Source: an uncultured Chthonomonadaceae bacterium | Lineage (GTDB): Bacteria; Armatimonadota; Fimbriimonadia; Fimbriimonadales; Fimbriimonadaceae | Assembly: GCA_946479035.1 (NCBI GenBank) | Contig: CAMLDW010000001.1 | Span: 62,001-126,000 of the forward strand | Length of the DNA stretch: 64,000 bases | Direction: 5' to 3' | Shown: piece by piece, positions 1 to 8,152 of the stretch | Layout of the letters: the number at the start of each line of letters is the position of its first letter | Position numbering within the stretch: the first letter of the stretch is position 1 | The notes under the pieces: generated by a model | Seen by the model: only the letters and a program-made list of their open reading frames with translations | What the model was told of the DNA's origin: nothing | Databases searched by the model: none | Program-made: the position numbers and the translations under genes

Positions 1-167
1 TCCCGGATCGGCTGGTCGGTCTCCAGCTCGTGCTCCACCTTGAGCCGGCGCTCGATGAGGTCGAAGCTCATGCCACGGACGCCGTGTACACGGGACAGGC
101 GGTTGCGGACGATCTGCTCCTCGGTGGGGCAGTCCATCTGCAGGATCGTGTACTCGGAGGTGGGCAT
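1..167 (-). CDS. Heavy-metal-associated (HMA) domain protein, probably the N-terminus of a metal-transporting P-type ATPase (partial)
   Basis: Only the first 55 or so codons lie in the window; the gene runs off the left edge. From the ATG at 165-167 the protein reads MPTSEYTILQMDCPTEEQIV, continuing with a beta-alpha-beta-beta pattern (VHGVRGMSFDLIERRLKVEH) typical of an HMA metal-binding fold. The loop is MDCPTEE, with one cysteine instead of CxxC. From memory this variant is common at the N-terminus of Zn/Cd/Pb-exporting P1B ATPases of the CadA/ZntA type. Nothing of the ATPase core is visible, so a stand-alone metallochaperone or another HMA transporter is possible. It lies 78 bp downstream of pruA on the same strand, with no obvious functional link. 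Confidence 0.6.
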   Translation of the reverse strand, partial: MPTSEYTILQMDCPTEEQIVRNRLSRVHGVRGMSFDLIERRLKVEHELETDQPIR

Positions 168-245
168 GCTCAGGTTTGTCCGGGTCAGCAAGGGTCGGTT
201 TGGGCCATTTGTTCCCGCCGGGGCCCCGAGCCGGCCCGGACGTGC

Positions 246-1877
246 CTACGGCGCCTGCATGAACGGGTAGCGGTAGTCAGTGGGCGAGACGAAAGTCTCC
301 TTGACCGTGCGCGCGCTCAGCCAGCGGTAGAGGTTGAGGATCGAGCCCGCCTTGTCGTTCGTGCCGCTGGCCCGCGCTCCGCCGAACGGCTGTTGCCCGA
401 CGACCGCTCCGGTGCACTTGTCGTTGATGTAGAAGTTGCCCGCGGCGTTCTGCAGCCTCTTCGTGGCGAGCTCGACAGCTGCGCGGTCGCGCGCGAGCAC
501 GGCGCCCGTTAAGGCGTAGGGCGAAGTCGAGTCGACGAGCTCGAGCGCATCCTCGAACTTGTCCGCGTCATAGACGTGGAACGTGAGCACCGGCCCGAAG
601 ATCTCCTCGCACATCGTCCGCGAGCGCGGGTCCTGGCTTTCGATGACGGTCGGTTCGATGTAGTAGCCCTCGGACTTGTCTCCGCAGCCGCCGACGAGGA
701 TCTTGTTCTTGGGGTCCTTCTTCGCACCCTCTAGGTAACCCATGATGTTGTCGAAGGACTTTTCATCGATGACCGCGTTGACGAAGTTGCTAAAGTCCTC
801 GACCGTGCCAACTTTCAGCGAGCGAGTCGTCTCGACGAGCTTCTTGCGGACCTCGTCGGCGATGTTGCTCGGGATGTAGGCGCGGCTAGAGGCGGAGCAC
901 TTCTGGCCCTGGTACTCGAACGAGCCGCGGACGAGGGCAGTGACGACCGCGTCTACGTCCGCGCTCTTGTGCGCGATGACGAAGTCCTTGCCGCCCGTCT
1001 CGCCGACGATGCGCGGGTAGGTCTTGTAGTTCTTGACGTTCTCACCGATCATCTGCCACATGCGGTTGAAAGTGCCTGTGGAGCCGGTGAAGTGCACGCC
1101 GGCGAAGTCCGGGTGTGCAAAGCAGACGTTTCCTGTGGTCGGGCCGTCGGTAAGCACGAGGTTGATGACGCCGGGCGGGAGCCCTGCCTCCTCGAAGACC
1201 TTCATCGTCTGGTACGCGCTGTAGACCTGTGTGCTGGCAGGCTTCCACACTACGACGTTGCCGCACATCGCAGGCGCGCTGGAGAGGTTGCCGCCGATCG
1301 CGGTGAAGTTGAACGGCGTGATCGCCAGCACGAACCCTTCGAGCGGGCGGTACTCCATGCGGTTGTGGACGCCAGGGCCGCTGATCGGCTGCTGGCGGTA
1401 GATCTCGCTGAGGTAGTGGACGTTGAAGCGCAGGAAGTCGGCGATCTCGCAGGCGCTGTCGATCTCGGCCTGGTATGCGTTCTTGCTCTGGCCGAGCATC
1501 GTCGTCGCGTTCATGTACGGGCGGTACTTGGTCGCGATGAGGTCTGCGGCCTTGAGGAAGATCCCTGCGCGCTCCTGCCACGGCGTTTCGGCCCACGTCT
1601 GGCGGGCCTTGAGCGCGGCATCGATGGCGGCGCGCACGTGGCTCTCGTCGCCCTGGTGGTACTGGCCGAGCAGGTGGCCGAGCTCGTGCGGCGGCTTGAT
1701 CTTGTGCGTGTTCCCAGTGCGGACCTCCTGTCCGCCGATCACCATCGGGATGTCGGCCTGCTTGGACTTCAGCTCTGCGATGACGGCCTTGAGCCGGTCG
1801 CGCTCGGGCGAGCCGGGCGCGTAGCCCAGGATCGGCTCGTTGGCCGGTGTCGGGTAGTGGAAGTAGCCTCGGTCCAT
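246..1877 (-). CDS. pruA: L-glutamate gamma-semialdehyde dehydrogenase (1-pyrroline-5-carboxylate dehydrogenase)
   Basis: This 543-residue aldehyde dehydrogenase oxidises glutamate-gamma-semialdehyde (P5C) to glutamate with NAD+, the last step of proline breakdown, in the cytosol. Visible motifs are the cofactor segment VVWKPAS, the glutamate motif GETGGKD near residue 290, the catalytic cysteine in GQKCSA near residue 326, EEIFGPVL, and a C-terminal PFGGARASGTNDKAGS segment. Length and these motifs match the stand-alone (ALDH4A1-like) form, not the bifunctional PutA. No proline dehydrogenase gene is in the window. A TACACT hexamer lies 10 nt before the ATG, so the leader is probably very short. 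The neighbour upstream is tRNA-Gln on the same strand. Confidence 0.95.
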   Translation of the reverse strand: MDRGYFHYPTPANEPILGYAPGSPERDRLKAVIAELKSKQADIPMVIGGQEVRTGNTHKIKPPHELGHLLGQYHQGDESHVRAAIDAALKARQTWAETPWQERAGIFLKAADLIATKYRPYMNATTMLGQSKNAYQAEIDSACEIADFLRFNVHYLSEIYRQQPISGPGVHNRMEYRPLEGFVLAITPFNFTAIGGNLSSAPAMCGNVVVWKPASTQVYSAYQTMKVFEEAGLPPGVINLVLTDGPTTGNVCFAHPDFAGVHFTGSTGTFNRMWQMIGENVKNYKTYPRIVGETGGKDFVIAHKSADVDAVVTALVRGSFEYQGQKCSASSRAYIPSNIADEVRKKLVETTRSLKVGTVEDFSNFVNAVIDEKSFDNIMGYLEGAKKDPKNKILVGGCGDKSEGYYIEPTVIESQDPRSRTMCEEIFGPVLTFHVYDADKFEDALELVDSTSPYALTGAVLARDRAAVELATKRLQNAAGNFYINDKCTGAVVGQQPFGGARASGTNDKAGSILNLYRWLSARTVKETFVSPTDYRYPFMQAP

Positions 1878-1922
1878 GGTTTGGGCAAGTGTACCGAGGG
1901 GCGAAAAAGGCGATAGACAGGT

Positions 1923-1996
1923 TGGCTGGCGGACTAGGACTCGAACCTAGATTGACGGCACCAAAAACCGCTGTCCTGCCATTAGACGATCCGCCA
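1923..1996 (-). tRNA. tRNA-Gln (anticodon UUG)
   Basis: Read on the minus strand, the 7-bp acceptor stem TGGCGGA/TCCGCCA, a D-arm with AATGGCA loop, an anticodon stem GCGGT/GCCGT around loop TTTTGGT (anticodon TTG), and a T-arm CTAGG-TTCGAGT-CCTAG all form. The discriminator is G and the CCA tail is genome-encoded (positions 1923-1925). A TATAAT -10 box lies 10 nt upstream. Confidence 0.97.
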
Positions 1997-2006
1997 GTGC
2001 GCCCTG

Positions 2007-2012
2007 ATTATA
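2007..2012 (-). promoter_or_regulatory. -10 box of the tRNA-Gln promoter
   Basis: On the minus strand this is a perfect TATAAT, ten nucleotides before the first base of tRNA-Gln, the expected distance for transcription starting a few bases before the mature 5' end. I do not see a clear -35 hexamer. Confidence 0.6.
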
Positions 2013-2057
2013 CAGGCCGGGGCGCGCTGTGCAGGGCCGTGATACACTGACTGCAAG

Positions 2058-3167
2058 ATGGCAGTCCAAGTCGGCCTCCGCACCGAGCGGATCGAAAAGC
2101 TCGCCTCCAACATGCGCGTCGAGGGCGTGCGCGCCTTCGTGCTCTCCAGCCCCGTTAACATGGGCTATCTGCACGGCTTTACCGAAGGCGGCGGCGAGCG
2201 GTTCCTGACCCTCTCTGTGCGCGACGACGGCGCGGTGCGCATGGTCTGCCCGGCGCTCAGCGAGAACCAGGCGCGGCGCTGCGGAATCCGGGACGTGCGG
2301 ACCTGGCGCGACGGCGAGGACCCGATGGCGCTCTTCCGCCAACTCGCCGCCGACTGGGAGCTTGCAGGAGCGACCGTCGCCGTGGACGACGAGATGCCCG
2401 CGCAGTACCTGCTGCCAATCCAGGAGGCGCTGCCGACCGCCCGCTACCAAAAAGGCTTCCCCCTGATCGCGAGCATGATGCGCTGCAAGGACGCCGAAGA
2501 GATCGAGCACCTCGCCACTGCCGCACGCTATGCCGACGAGGCGTTCGACGAGACCCTGCCGAAGATCAAGCCGGGTCAGACGGAGTGGGACGTCGCAATG
2601 ATGCTCGTGCAGGCGATGCAGAACCGCGGCGGGCTCGTCGGCTTTTGCATCGTCGCGACGGGCGCGAACGGCGCGGAGCCGCACCACTACACGGACAGGA
2701 CGCTGATCCGAAAGGACGACGTGCTGATCATGGACTTCGGCTGCACGGTCAAGGGCTACTACAGCGACATCACGCGCACCGTCTGCGTCGGCAAGGCGAG
2801 CGACGAAGCCAGAAGGGTCTACGCGGTCGTGCACGAGGCGCACATGGCCGCCCGCCGCGCCGCGAACGAGGGTACGCCGTGCCAGGACGTGGACTCCGCT
2901 GCGAGGAGGGTGATCGAGGACGCCGGCTTCGGCGAGTACTTCGTGCACCGGACCGGCCACGGGCTGGGCATGCGCATCCACGAAGAGCCGTACATCGTCA
3001 AGGGGAACACGGACCGGCTTGCAGAGGGAAACGTGTTCAGCGACGAGCCTGGGATCTACCTCCCCGGCCGCTTTGGCGTGCGCATCGAGAACATCCTGCA
3101 CGTCTCTGGCGGCAGTGCCGCGAGCTTCAACGCGGAGCCCTCTGCAGCCCTCATCGAACTCGCATAG
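2058..3167 (+). CDS. M24 family metallopeptidase (Xaa-Pro aminopeptidase/dipeptidase type)
   Basis: A 369-residue cytosolic pita-bread metallopeptidase expected to cleave an N-terminal residue ahead of proline. The N-terminal creatinase-like domain covers about residues 1-135. The catalytic domain shows all five dimetal ligands in order: two aspartates in MDFGCTVKGYYSDITR, histidine in HRTGHGLG, glutamate in IHEEP/EPGIYLPG, and the last glutamate in FGVRIEN. Length and order fit PepP/PepQ-like aminopeptidases. A TACACT hexamer lies 9 nt before the ATG and there is no Shine-Dalgarno sequence. It is a single-gene unit ending at a strong hairpin. Exact substrate (aminopeptidase P or prolidase) cannot be told from sequence. 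Confidence 0.9.
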   Translation: MAVQVGLRTERIEKLASNMRVEGVRAFVLSSPVNMGYLHGFTEGGGERFLTLSVRDDGAVRMVCPALSENQARRCGIRDVRTWRDGEDPMALFRQLAADWELAGATVAVDDEMPAQYLLPIQEALPTARYQKGFPLIASMMRCKDAEEIEHLATAARYADEAFDETLPKIKPGQTEWDVAMMLVQAMQNRGGLVGFCIVATGANGAEPHHYTDRTLIRKDDVLIMDFGCTVKGYYSDITRTVCVGKASDEARRVYAVVHEAHMAARRAANEGTPCQDVDSAARRVIEDAGFGEYFVHRTGHGLGMRIHEEPYIVKGNTDRLAEGNVFSDEPGIYLPGRFGVRIENILHVSGGSAASFNAEPSAALIELA

Positions 3168-3169
3168 GA

Positions 3170-3201
3170 AAAGCGGCTCTGCCCGGAGGCAGAGCCGCTT
3201 T
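3170..3201. terminator. Bidirectional hairpin terminator between convergent genes
   Basis: A perfect 14-bp inverted repeat, AAAGCGGCTCTGCC and its complement, closes a 4-nt CGGA loop. It starts 3 bp after the M24 peptidase stop codon and 18 bp before the end of the PEP-CTERM gene. The stem begins with A and ends with T runs, so it can act as an intrinsic terminator from either side. Confidence 0.85.
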
Positions 3202-3218
3202 GGTCCTTCGAATCGCGC

Positions 3219-3971
3219 TTAGCGGCGCGCCTTTCTTCGCCTTTGGACCGCGACCAGGCTTGCGACGCCAGCGCCGAGAGCGAGCATGGACGCAGGCTCA
3301 GGCACGGGCGGAGCGTGGTGCCCGCCGCTGTTGTAAAGCAGACCGGCCGTTAGCGGGATCAGCGACGCGAGCGAGATGATCTGTGGCGCGCTGTACTGCG
3401 GAGTAGCCGGTGCGATGTCGGCAATAACGATCGCGTCGTATTCCGGGATGGGCGGGGTGACTGACATTGCGGTGACGCTGGTCGTGCTCATTCCCGGCGG
3501 CTGCTCGACGATGAGCTCTCGCACGTCGGTAACGGTGCGCAGGGAGACGGTCTCGGTCTCTTCCGACCGACCGACGTCAGTGCCGCGGACCATCGGGTTG
3601 CCGCACGATCCTTTTAGCACGTACGTGCCGGATGCGTCGACCCAAACTGGAGTGCCCTTGCGATAGAACATTACGCGCGCACGGATCTCGCCGCTTTCGG
3701 GCGTGTTATAGATCAGGTATGCGCCGTCTTCCTTGATCGTGCCCTCGTGGAGCGTCTTGAGGTAGGCGATGACCTCGTCCCGCGTCATGCCGAAGTGGCG
3801 CATGTAGCGCGACATCACTTCCTTGTTCGTCTGCGCCTGCTGGACGAGCGCCTCGACAGTAGTCGCCGGTTTGGCCAAGAAGGCGTTTGGCTCGACCTGT
3901 TGGGCCAGGGCAGAGCCGGTCAGCGCCGTTACTACAGCGCACGCCACGAACAAAATCCACTTGTTTCGCAT
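3219..3971 (-). CDS. PEP-CTERM sorting domain-containing exported protein
   Basis: A 250-residue secreted protein. It begins with a signal peptide (MRNKWILFVACAVVTALTGSALA) and ends with the tripartite PEP-CTERM sorting tail: VPEPAS, a hydrophobic segment, and a basic RRRKARR end. In bacteria with exosortase this tail is cleaved and the protein is delivered to the surface or an exopolysaccharide matrix. The middle region has no domain I recognise; it contains TRDEVIAYLKTL followed by predicted beta strands. No exosortase gene is in the window. It stands alone between convergent and head-to-tail neighbours. Confidence 0.85.
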   Translation of the reverse strand: MRNKWILFVACAVVTALTGSALAQQVEPNAFLAKPATTVEALVQQAQTNKEVMSRYMRHFGMTRDEVIAYLKTLHEGTIKEDGAYLIYNTPESGEIRARVMFYRKGTPVWVDASGTYVLKGSCGNPMVRGTDVGRSEETETVSLRTVTDVRELIVEQPPGMSTTSVTAMSVTPPIPEYDAIVIADIAPATPQYSAPQIISLASLIPLTAGLLYNSGGHHAPPVPEPASMLALGAGVASLVAVQRRRKARR

Positions 3972-4164
3972 CGAAAGACCACCGGGAGCAAGAGCTCCAG
4001 CAAACTCAAATCACACGTCTTGGGCAGATCCAACGACCGGCCCGCCAAGCCAGAGGCACAATCCGTGCCCATGCCTGTCGCCATAATACACGGACCCAGC
4101 AAGTTAGACTGAACCTGGCCCGCGCGGGCTCAAACGGAGGCCCAAACCCGGTGTTTTTGCCAGG

Positions 4165-4869
4165 CTACTCCCGCAGGCTTTCGTCTACGACCTCGCGCGC
4201 CCTCTGGGCCCTCTCGATGACCTCTAGGGCGTCCTTGGCGGCGCTTTGCTCGGCGTCCTTCTTGCTGCGGCCGGTGCCTTCGCCCAGCACCTCGTTGTCG
4301 AGCAGGACCGAGACCGTGAAGCGGCGCTCGTGCTCGTTGCCGCTCTCGCGCGAGACCCGATAGTCGGGGGTCTTGCGCCAGTTGGCCTGCGCGACCTCTT
4401 GCAGCTTGGACTTGAAGTCGTGGGGGTTGACGTCGCCTTCGCTCACTCGCTTCAGGTACGAGTGGAGCTGCTCGAGCACGAACCACCTAGCCTTTTCTAG
4501 CCCCGATTCGACGTAGATCGCTCCGACGCACGCCTCGAAGACGTCGCAGAGCACGGAGGGGCGATGGCGGCCGCCAGTCGACTCCTCTCCGGAGCCGAGG
4601 ATGACGTACTCGTCGAGCCCCAGCCGCAGGGCAGTCTCGGCCATGGGGCCCTCTTGCACGACGCTCGACCGCGCCTTGCTCATCATGCCCTGGTCCCAGT
4701 CTGGATGGTGCTCGTAGAGGTACTGCGCGACCACCAGACCAACGACCGCGTCCCCATAGAACTCGATCCGCTCATAGCTGTCGCGCACCGAGTTGTCTGC
4801 TGCTGAGCGGTGCGTCATCGCCAGCTTGAACAGCTCGTCGTCCTTGAGAGGTATGTCCTTCGGGATCAT
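4165..4869 (-). CDS. rnc: Ribonuclease III
   Basis: A 234-residue double-stranded RNA endonuclease for rRNA and mRNA processing. The RNase III signature ERIEFYGDAVV is at about residues 33-43 (family consensus ERLEFLGDAVL), with the metal-binding aspartate D40; the second acidic pair is in CDVFEACVG near residue 113. A C-terminal dsRNA-binding domain starts at HDFKSKLQE and ends KKDAEQSAAKDALEV. Its ATG overlaps the aminotransferase stop codon as ATGA (4866-4869), so the two genes are translationally coupled in one operon transcribed from about 6.06 kb. Confidence 0.96.
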   Translation of the reverse strand: MIPKDIPLKDDELFKLAMTHRSAADNSVRDSYERIEFYGDAVVGLVVAQYLYEHHPDWDQGMMSKARSSVVQEGPMAETALRLGLDEYVILGSGEESTGGRHRPSVLCDVFEACVGAIYVESGLEKARWFVLEQLHSYLKRVSEGDVNPHDFKSKLQEVAQANWRKTPDYRVSRESGNEHERRFTVSVLLDNEVLGEGTGRSKKDAEQSAAKDALEVIERAQRAREVVDESLRE

Positions 4870-6053
4870 CGTGCGATCTTCGCGAGCGCGTCGGCCAGGC
4901 GGGCGGTCCCGCGCCTGATGTCCTCTTCGCTCGCCGCGTAGCTCAGTCGCAAGTGGCCCGGGCCGTAGAAGACGGCGCCAGGGACAGTGGCGAGCTTCGC
5001 GCTTTCCAGAAGTAAGTCGGCTAGGGCGATGTCGTCCTTGACCGCGCCACCCAGGAACCGCGAAACGTCGGGGAAGGCGTAGAAAGCGCCTTGCGGCGTG
5101 AGCACGTCCACGTCCGGGATCTCGCGCAACAGAGAGACGATCAGGTCGCGCCTGCGCGCGAACGTGGCGCGCATCTTTTCGACCTCTGCCGGATCAAGGT
5201 TTAGCGCTGCGAGCGCTCCTGACTGGCTGAAAGTCGTCGCGCCGCTCGTCACTTGGTCCTGCAGGTCGGTCATCGCCTTGATGACTTCGATCGGCCCGGC
5301 GATGAAACCGATGCGCCAGCCGGTCATCGCATAGCTCTTGCTGCAACCGGTAACGGTGACGGTGCGGTCTTTCACGTCCTTTGCCAAGCTTGCGATGCTC
5401 GTGTGCGTGCAGCCGTACACGAGGTGCTCGTAAATCTCGTCGCTGATCACCCAAAAGTCGTGCGTGACCGCAAGCTTGGCGATCTTCCTGAGGGTCTCGA
5501 GCGGGATCGCCGCCCCCGTGGGGTTGCACGGCGTGTTCAAGACGATCGCCTTCGTCCGCGGGGTGACCGCCTTGGCGATGCGGTCCATGTCGGGGACGAA
5601 ACCGTCGGCCATCGTGGATGGCACTATGACGGGCTTCCCTCCTGCCAGCTCGACCTGCGCCTCGTAGGTCATCCAGAACGGCGCGAGCAGAATGACCTCG
5701 TCTCCCTCGTCCACGAGCGCCTGCACTGCGTTGTAGACGCACTGCTTGGCCCCGGTAGAGACCATCGTCTCCTGCGGTTTGTAGTCGAGCCCGTTCTCGC
5801 GGCGCAGCTTTTCGGCGACGGCCTCGCGCAGGTCGAGCGAGCCGGGCGTCGGGCTGTAGCGCGTTTTGCCAGCGTCTAGCGCGGCCTTGGCGGCCTCGAC
5901 GACTTTTCGCGGGGTCTCAAAGTCGGGCTCTCCTGCCGCGAAGGAGACGACGTCGATCCCGTCGGCCTTCATCTGTTTCGCCTTGCCCGCCATGGCGAGA
6001 GTCGGAGACGGCTTGAGGAGCGAGGCCCGCTTTGAGAGATTCACGCGCGTCAC
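4866..6053 (-). CDS. aspC: Pyridoxal-phosphate aminotransferase class I, aspartate aminotransferase type
   Basis: About 395 residues; a cytosolic PLP enzyme moving the amino group between aspartate (or a similar amino acid) and 2-oxoglutarate. Seen: FAAGEPDFETP near the N-terminus, NTPCNPTGA, SDEIYEHLVY, and the PLP lysine in TGCSKSYAMTGWRIGF, all as in subgroup Ib enzymes of Thermus/Bacillus type. The open frame extends far upstream to 6608, but that extension overlaps the divergent permease and is low-complexity, so I reject it. I place the start at GTG 6053 because TATCAT lies exactly 7 nt before it; GTG 6044 is the alternative. First gene of the aspC-rnc operon. Confidence 0.93.
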   Translation of the reverse strand: MTRVNLSKRASLLKPSPTLAMAGKAKQMKADGIDVVSFAAGEPDFETPRKVVEAAKAALDAGKTRYSPTPGSLDLREAVAEKLRRENGLDYKPQETMVSTGAKQCVYNAVQALVDEGDEVILLAPFWMTYEAQVELAGGKPVIVPSTMADGFVPDMDRIAKAVTPRTKAIVLNTPCNPTGAAIPLETLRKIAKLAVTHDFWVISDEIYEHLVYGCTHTSIASLAKDVKDRTVTVTGCSKSYAMTGWRIGFIAGPIEVIKAMTDLQDQVTSGATTFSQSGALAALNLDPAEVEKMRATFARRRDLIVSLLREIPDVDVLTPQGAFYAFPDVSRFLGGAVKDDIALADLLLESAKLATVPGAVFYGPGHLRLSYAASEEDIRRGTARLADALAKIAR

Positions 6054-6090
6054 TGGAGCAATGATACCTCTGGCGCATAATGCTCCAGTG
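6051..6090. promoter_or_regulatory. Symmetric divergent promoter for aspC and the FecCD permease
   Basis: A perfect 10-bp inverted repeat, CACTGGAGCA (6051-6060) and TGCTCCAGTG (6081-6090), brackets a 20-bp centre. Each arm contains one of the two GTG start codons. The centre holds TATCAT for the minus strand (7 nt before GTG 6053) and CATAAT for the plus strand (6 nt before GTG 6088). The arrangement implies two back-to-back promoters making leaderless mRNAs, possibly with one dyad-binding regulator. Confidence 0.5.
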
Positions 6091-7092
6091 CCCTCTCGCC
6101 GCCGCCCCGGTCCATGTCTGATCGCGCTTATTGCCTTCGTGGCAGCGGCGTGCGTCGTCCATCTGGCGCGAGGCGGCGGAAGCAGCGCGGTCGGTGTGTT
6201 CGACGTCGTGCCCAACCTCCTCAAAGGAAACGTGCACTCGGACAGCGCGAACATCATCGTGTGGGAGGTGCGTCTGCCGCGCATGCTCGCTGCGCTCTTG
6301 GCGGGCGCGATCCTTGGCGCGGTGGGCGCGGCGTTCCAGGCGTATTTCCGGAACGCGCTGGCAGAGCCGTACGTCATCGGCGTCTCGAGCGGCGCCGGCT
6401 TTGGGGGGACGGTCGCGGTCGTCCTAGGGCTATCGCAGTCGCTGGAGACGCTCGGGGTCGTACTGCTCGCGTTCCTCGGTGGGCTGCTCTCGCTGTGGCT
6501 GGTGATCGCGCTCGCGCGTCGGCGCGGAGGGGTGCAGGTGCACACGCTGCTGCTCGCCGGCGTGGTCGTGAGCGCGATGCTGTCTGCGCTGATGACCACG
6601 GTCCTCATCCTAGGCGGCTACGACACCGGGCGCGTGCTCAAGTGGCTGCTAGGGAGCCTTGCGCCCGTTTTCGCCGAACGGCTATGGGCGATGGCGCTCG
6701 TGCTGGTCGTCGGGTCGGCCCTGTTGCAGTCACAGACGCGGCGGCTCAACGCGCACTCGGTCAGCGAGTTCACTTCGGAGCGGTTAGGGGTGGACCCGAA
6801 GAGGCTGCGCGCGATAGTCCTGCTTTCGGGCACGGCGATGGTGAGCGTCGCTGTCGGCGCTGTGGGGATCATCGGGTTCCTCGGGCTTTTGGCGCCGCAC
6901 ATCGCACGGCGGCTCGTCGGGATCGACCTGCGATGGTCGCTCGCGGCGTCAGCGATGGTGGGCAGCGTGCTGCTGTTGTTCGCTGACCTGGTCGCGCAAA
7001 ACCTCCACCCGCAGGTCGAGCTTCCCGTCGGAGCGGTGACGGCGCTGCTGGGGGCTCCTGCGCTACTGTGGCTGCTCAAGAAGGAAGGGTGA
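6088..7092 (+). CDS. FecCD family ABC transporter permease (iron-siderophore/cobalamin type)
   Basis: About 334 residues, very hydrophobic, with roughly nine to ten membrane segments. Family hallmarks are RLPRMLAALLAGAILGAVGA near residue 60, NALAEPYVIGVSSGA, and the cytoplasmic coupling region GIIGFLGLLAPHIAR near residue 255, as in BtuC/FhuB/FepD. It would form the membrane channel for uptake of a metal chelate or vitamin B12. No substrate-binding protein or ATPase gene adjoins it: the next gene is convergent and the previous one divergent, so it is an orphan component. GTG 6088 is chosen because CATAAT lies 6 nt ahead; ATG 6061 would add nine residues. Confidence 0.88.
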   Translation: MPSRRRPGPCLIALIAFVAAACVVHLARGGGSSAVGVFDVVPNLLKGNVHSDSANIIVWEVRLPRMLAALLAGAILGAVGAAFQAYFRNALAEPYVIGVSSGAGFGGTVAVVLGLSQSLETLGVVLLAFLGGLLSLWLVIALARRRGGVQVHTLLLAGVVVSAMLSALMTTVLILGGYDTGRVLKWLLGSLAPVFAERLWAMALVLVVGSALLQSQTRRLNAHSVSEFTSERLGVDPKRLRAIVLLSGTAMVSVAVGAVGIIGFLGLLAPHIARRLVGIDLRWSLAASAMVGSVLLLFADLVAQNLHPQVELPVGAVTALLGAPALLWLLKKEG

Positions 7093-7104
7093 GCTCCTGG
7101 CGCG

Positions 7105-8145
7105 CTACTTCTTATAGGGGCAGCAGAGCGGGTCGCCGATCACCACGTCCTTCCACTTGAGCACCATCGAGGCTGCGTAGAAGCTCTCGGCCAGGTTTCG
7201 CCCTGACGTGTAGCGGTCGAACAGGATGTCGGGCTTTGCGAGCGCGAAGGTGTACGGCTCGCTCACGTACCCCTTGACCCCGGTGACGCCGTTCGCGATC
7301 AGGTCGGCGATCAGGCTCTGCCCGCCCGTCGTGGGCCGGAACGTTCGGCCGCTCGTACTGACGAACGTCTCGCAGAGCGAGCCGGGCAGGAACTTGATCT
7401 GCCTGTACTTGCCCAGGTCGAACGCAGAGTCGTTGCTCCCCCAGCCCGCATAGCCCATCAGGGGCGCTGACGGGACGACGTACGTCGAGGTCTCGTCCAG
7501 TTGGGTCTGAAACCCCTTTTGGTCCAGGACTTTGGACGCCTTCTCGAGCGATCGCTGCATCTCGCCGTACCCTTCCGACTTGCGGTTGTCCGCCTCGTCG
7601 AAGAGGAACGGGCCCTTCAGCGGTTTAGCGGCGAGGGAGTGGTCCACGAGAGCCTTTGCGTCGGCCACCGTATACCCGTCGAGGCGCGTGACGAGATAGA
7701 ACCCGAACTTTGCGCTGCTGAACGGCTCGTCCTTCTGGAAATAAGGGCTCACAGCGCGCCTGATGTCGGACTCTTCGAGGCTCGTGATCGGCTTTTGTGG
7801 CAGGTCCATCGCTGCGAGAAGCGCGTCGACCGAGTAGCCGCCCTCTTTCACGCGGATCGGCACTCCCTTCGTCAGCACGATGTAGTCGATGCGCACCTTT
7901 GAGGCCTTAATTGCCTTGCGCACCGGGTCCTGGATACTCTTCTCGTACTCGTTGTTGGTGACCTCTTCCGCCTGGCTGACGTTCACGAACACGACGTTCG
8001 AGCGGGGCACCTCGCGCTTGGAGCGGTAGTAAGCGCCGACCTCCGTGCTCTCCATGCTCGGCTGGTTGATGACGACGAGCACGTGGTCGGCCTGGCCCTG
8101 CGCCTGTGAGAGGCCGAGCGCGATGAGAAAGAACGCGAGGTTCAT
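7105..8145 (-). CDS. TIGR03790 family protein (exported, function unknown)
   Basis: A 346-residue protein starting with a likely signal peptide (MNLAFFLIALGLSQAQGQ). The N-terminal part, VLVVINQPSMESTEVGAYYRSKREVP, followed by DYIVLTKGVPIRV, is what I recall of the TIGR03790 family, which is common in Planctomycetes, Armatimonadetes and Verrucomicrobia and has no assigned activity. A conserved-looking segment LPGSLCETFVSTSGRTF and GVTGVKGYVSEPY lie in the C-terminal half. It is the last gene of a minus-strand cluster, 7 bp after the glycosyltransferase stop, so probably co-transcribed with the polysaccharide-type genes. Confidence 0.75.
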   Translation of the reverse strand: MNLAFFLIALGLSQAQGQADHVLVVINQPSMESTEVGAYYRSKREVPRSNVVFVNVSQAEEVTNNEYEKSIQDPVRKAIKASKVRIDYIVLTKGVPIRVKEGGYSVDALLAAMDLPQKPITSLEESDIRRAVSPYFQKDEPFSSAKFGFYLVTRLDGYTVADAKALVDHSLAAKPLKGPFLFDEADNRKSEGYGEMQRSLEKASKVLDQKGFQTQLDETSTYVVPSAPLMGYAGWGSNDSAFDLGKYRQIKFLPGSLCETFVSTSGRTFRPTTGGQSLIADLIANGVTGVKGYVSEPYTFALAKPDILFDRYTSGRNLAESFYAASMVLKWKDVVIGDPLCCPYKK

Positions 8146-8152
8146 TAGGGCC

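Noticed and set aside
6054..6608. Long upstream extension of the aspartate aminotransferase frame
   Set aside because: It is antisense to the FecCD permease and has Ser/Thr/Pro-rich composition with no family match; the enzyme's normal N-terminus begins near 6050.
6088..7092. Complete iron or B12 ABC transporter locus
   Set aside because: No ATPase, substrate-binding protein or TonB receptor gene flanks the permease.
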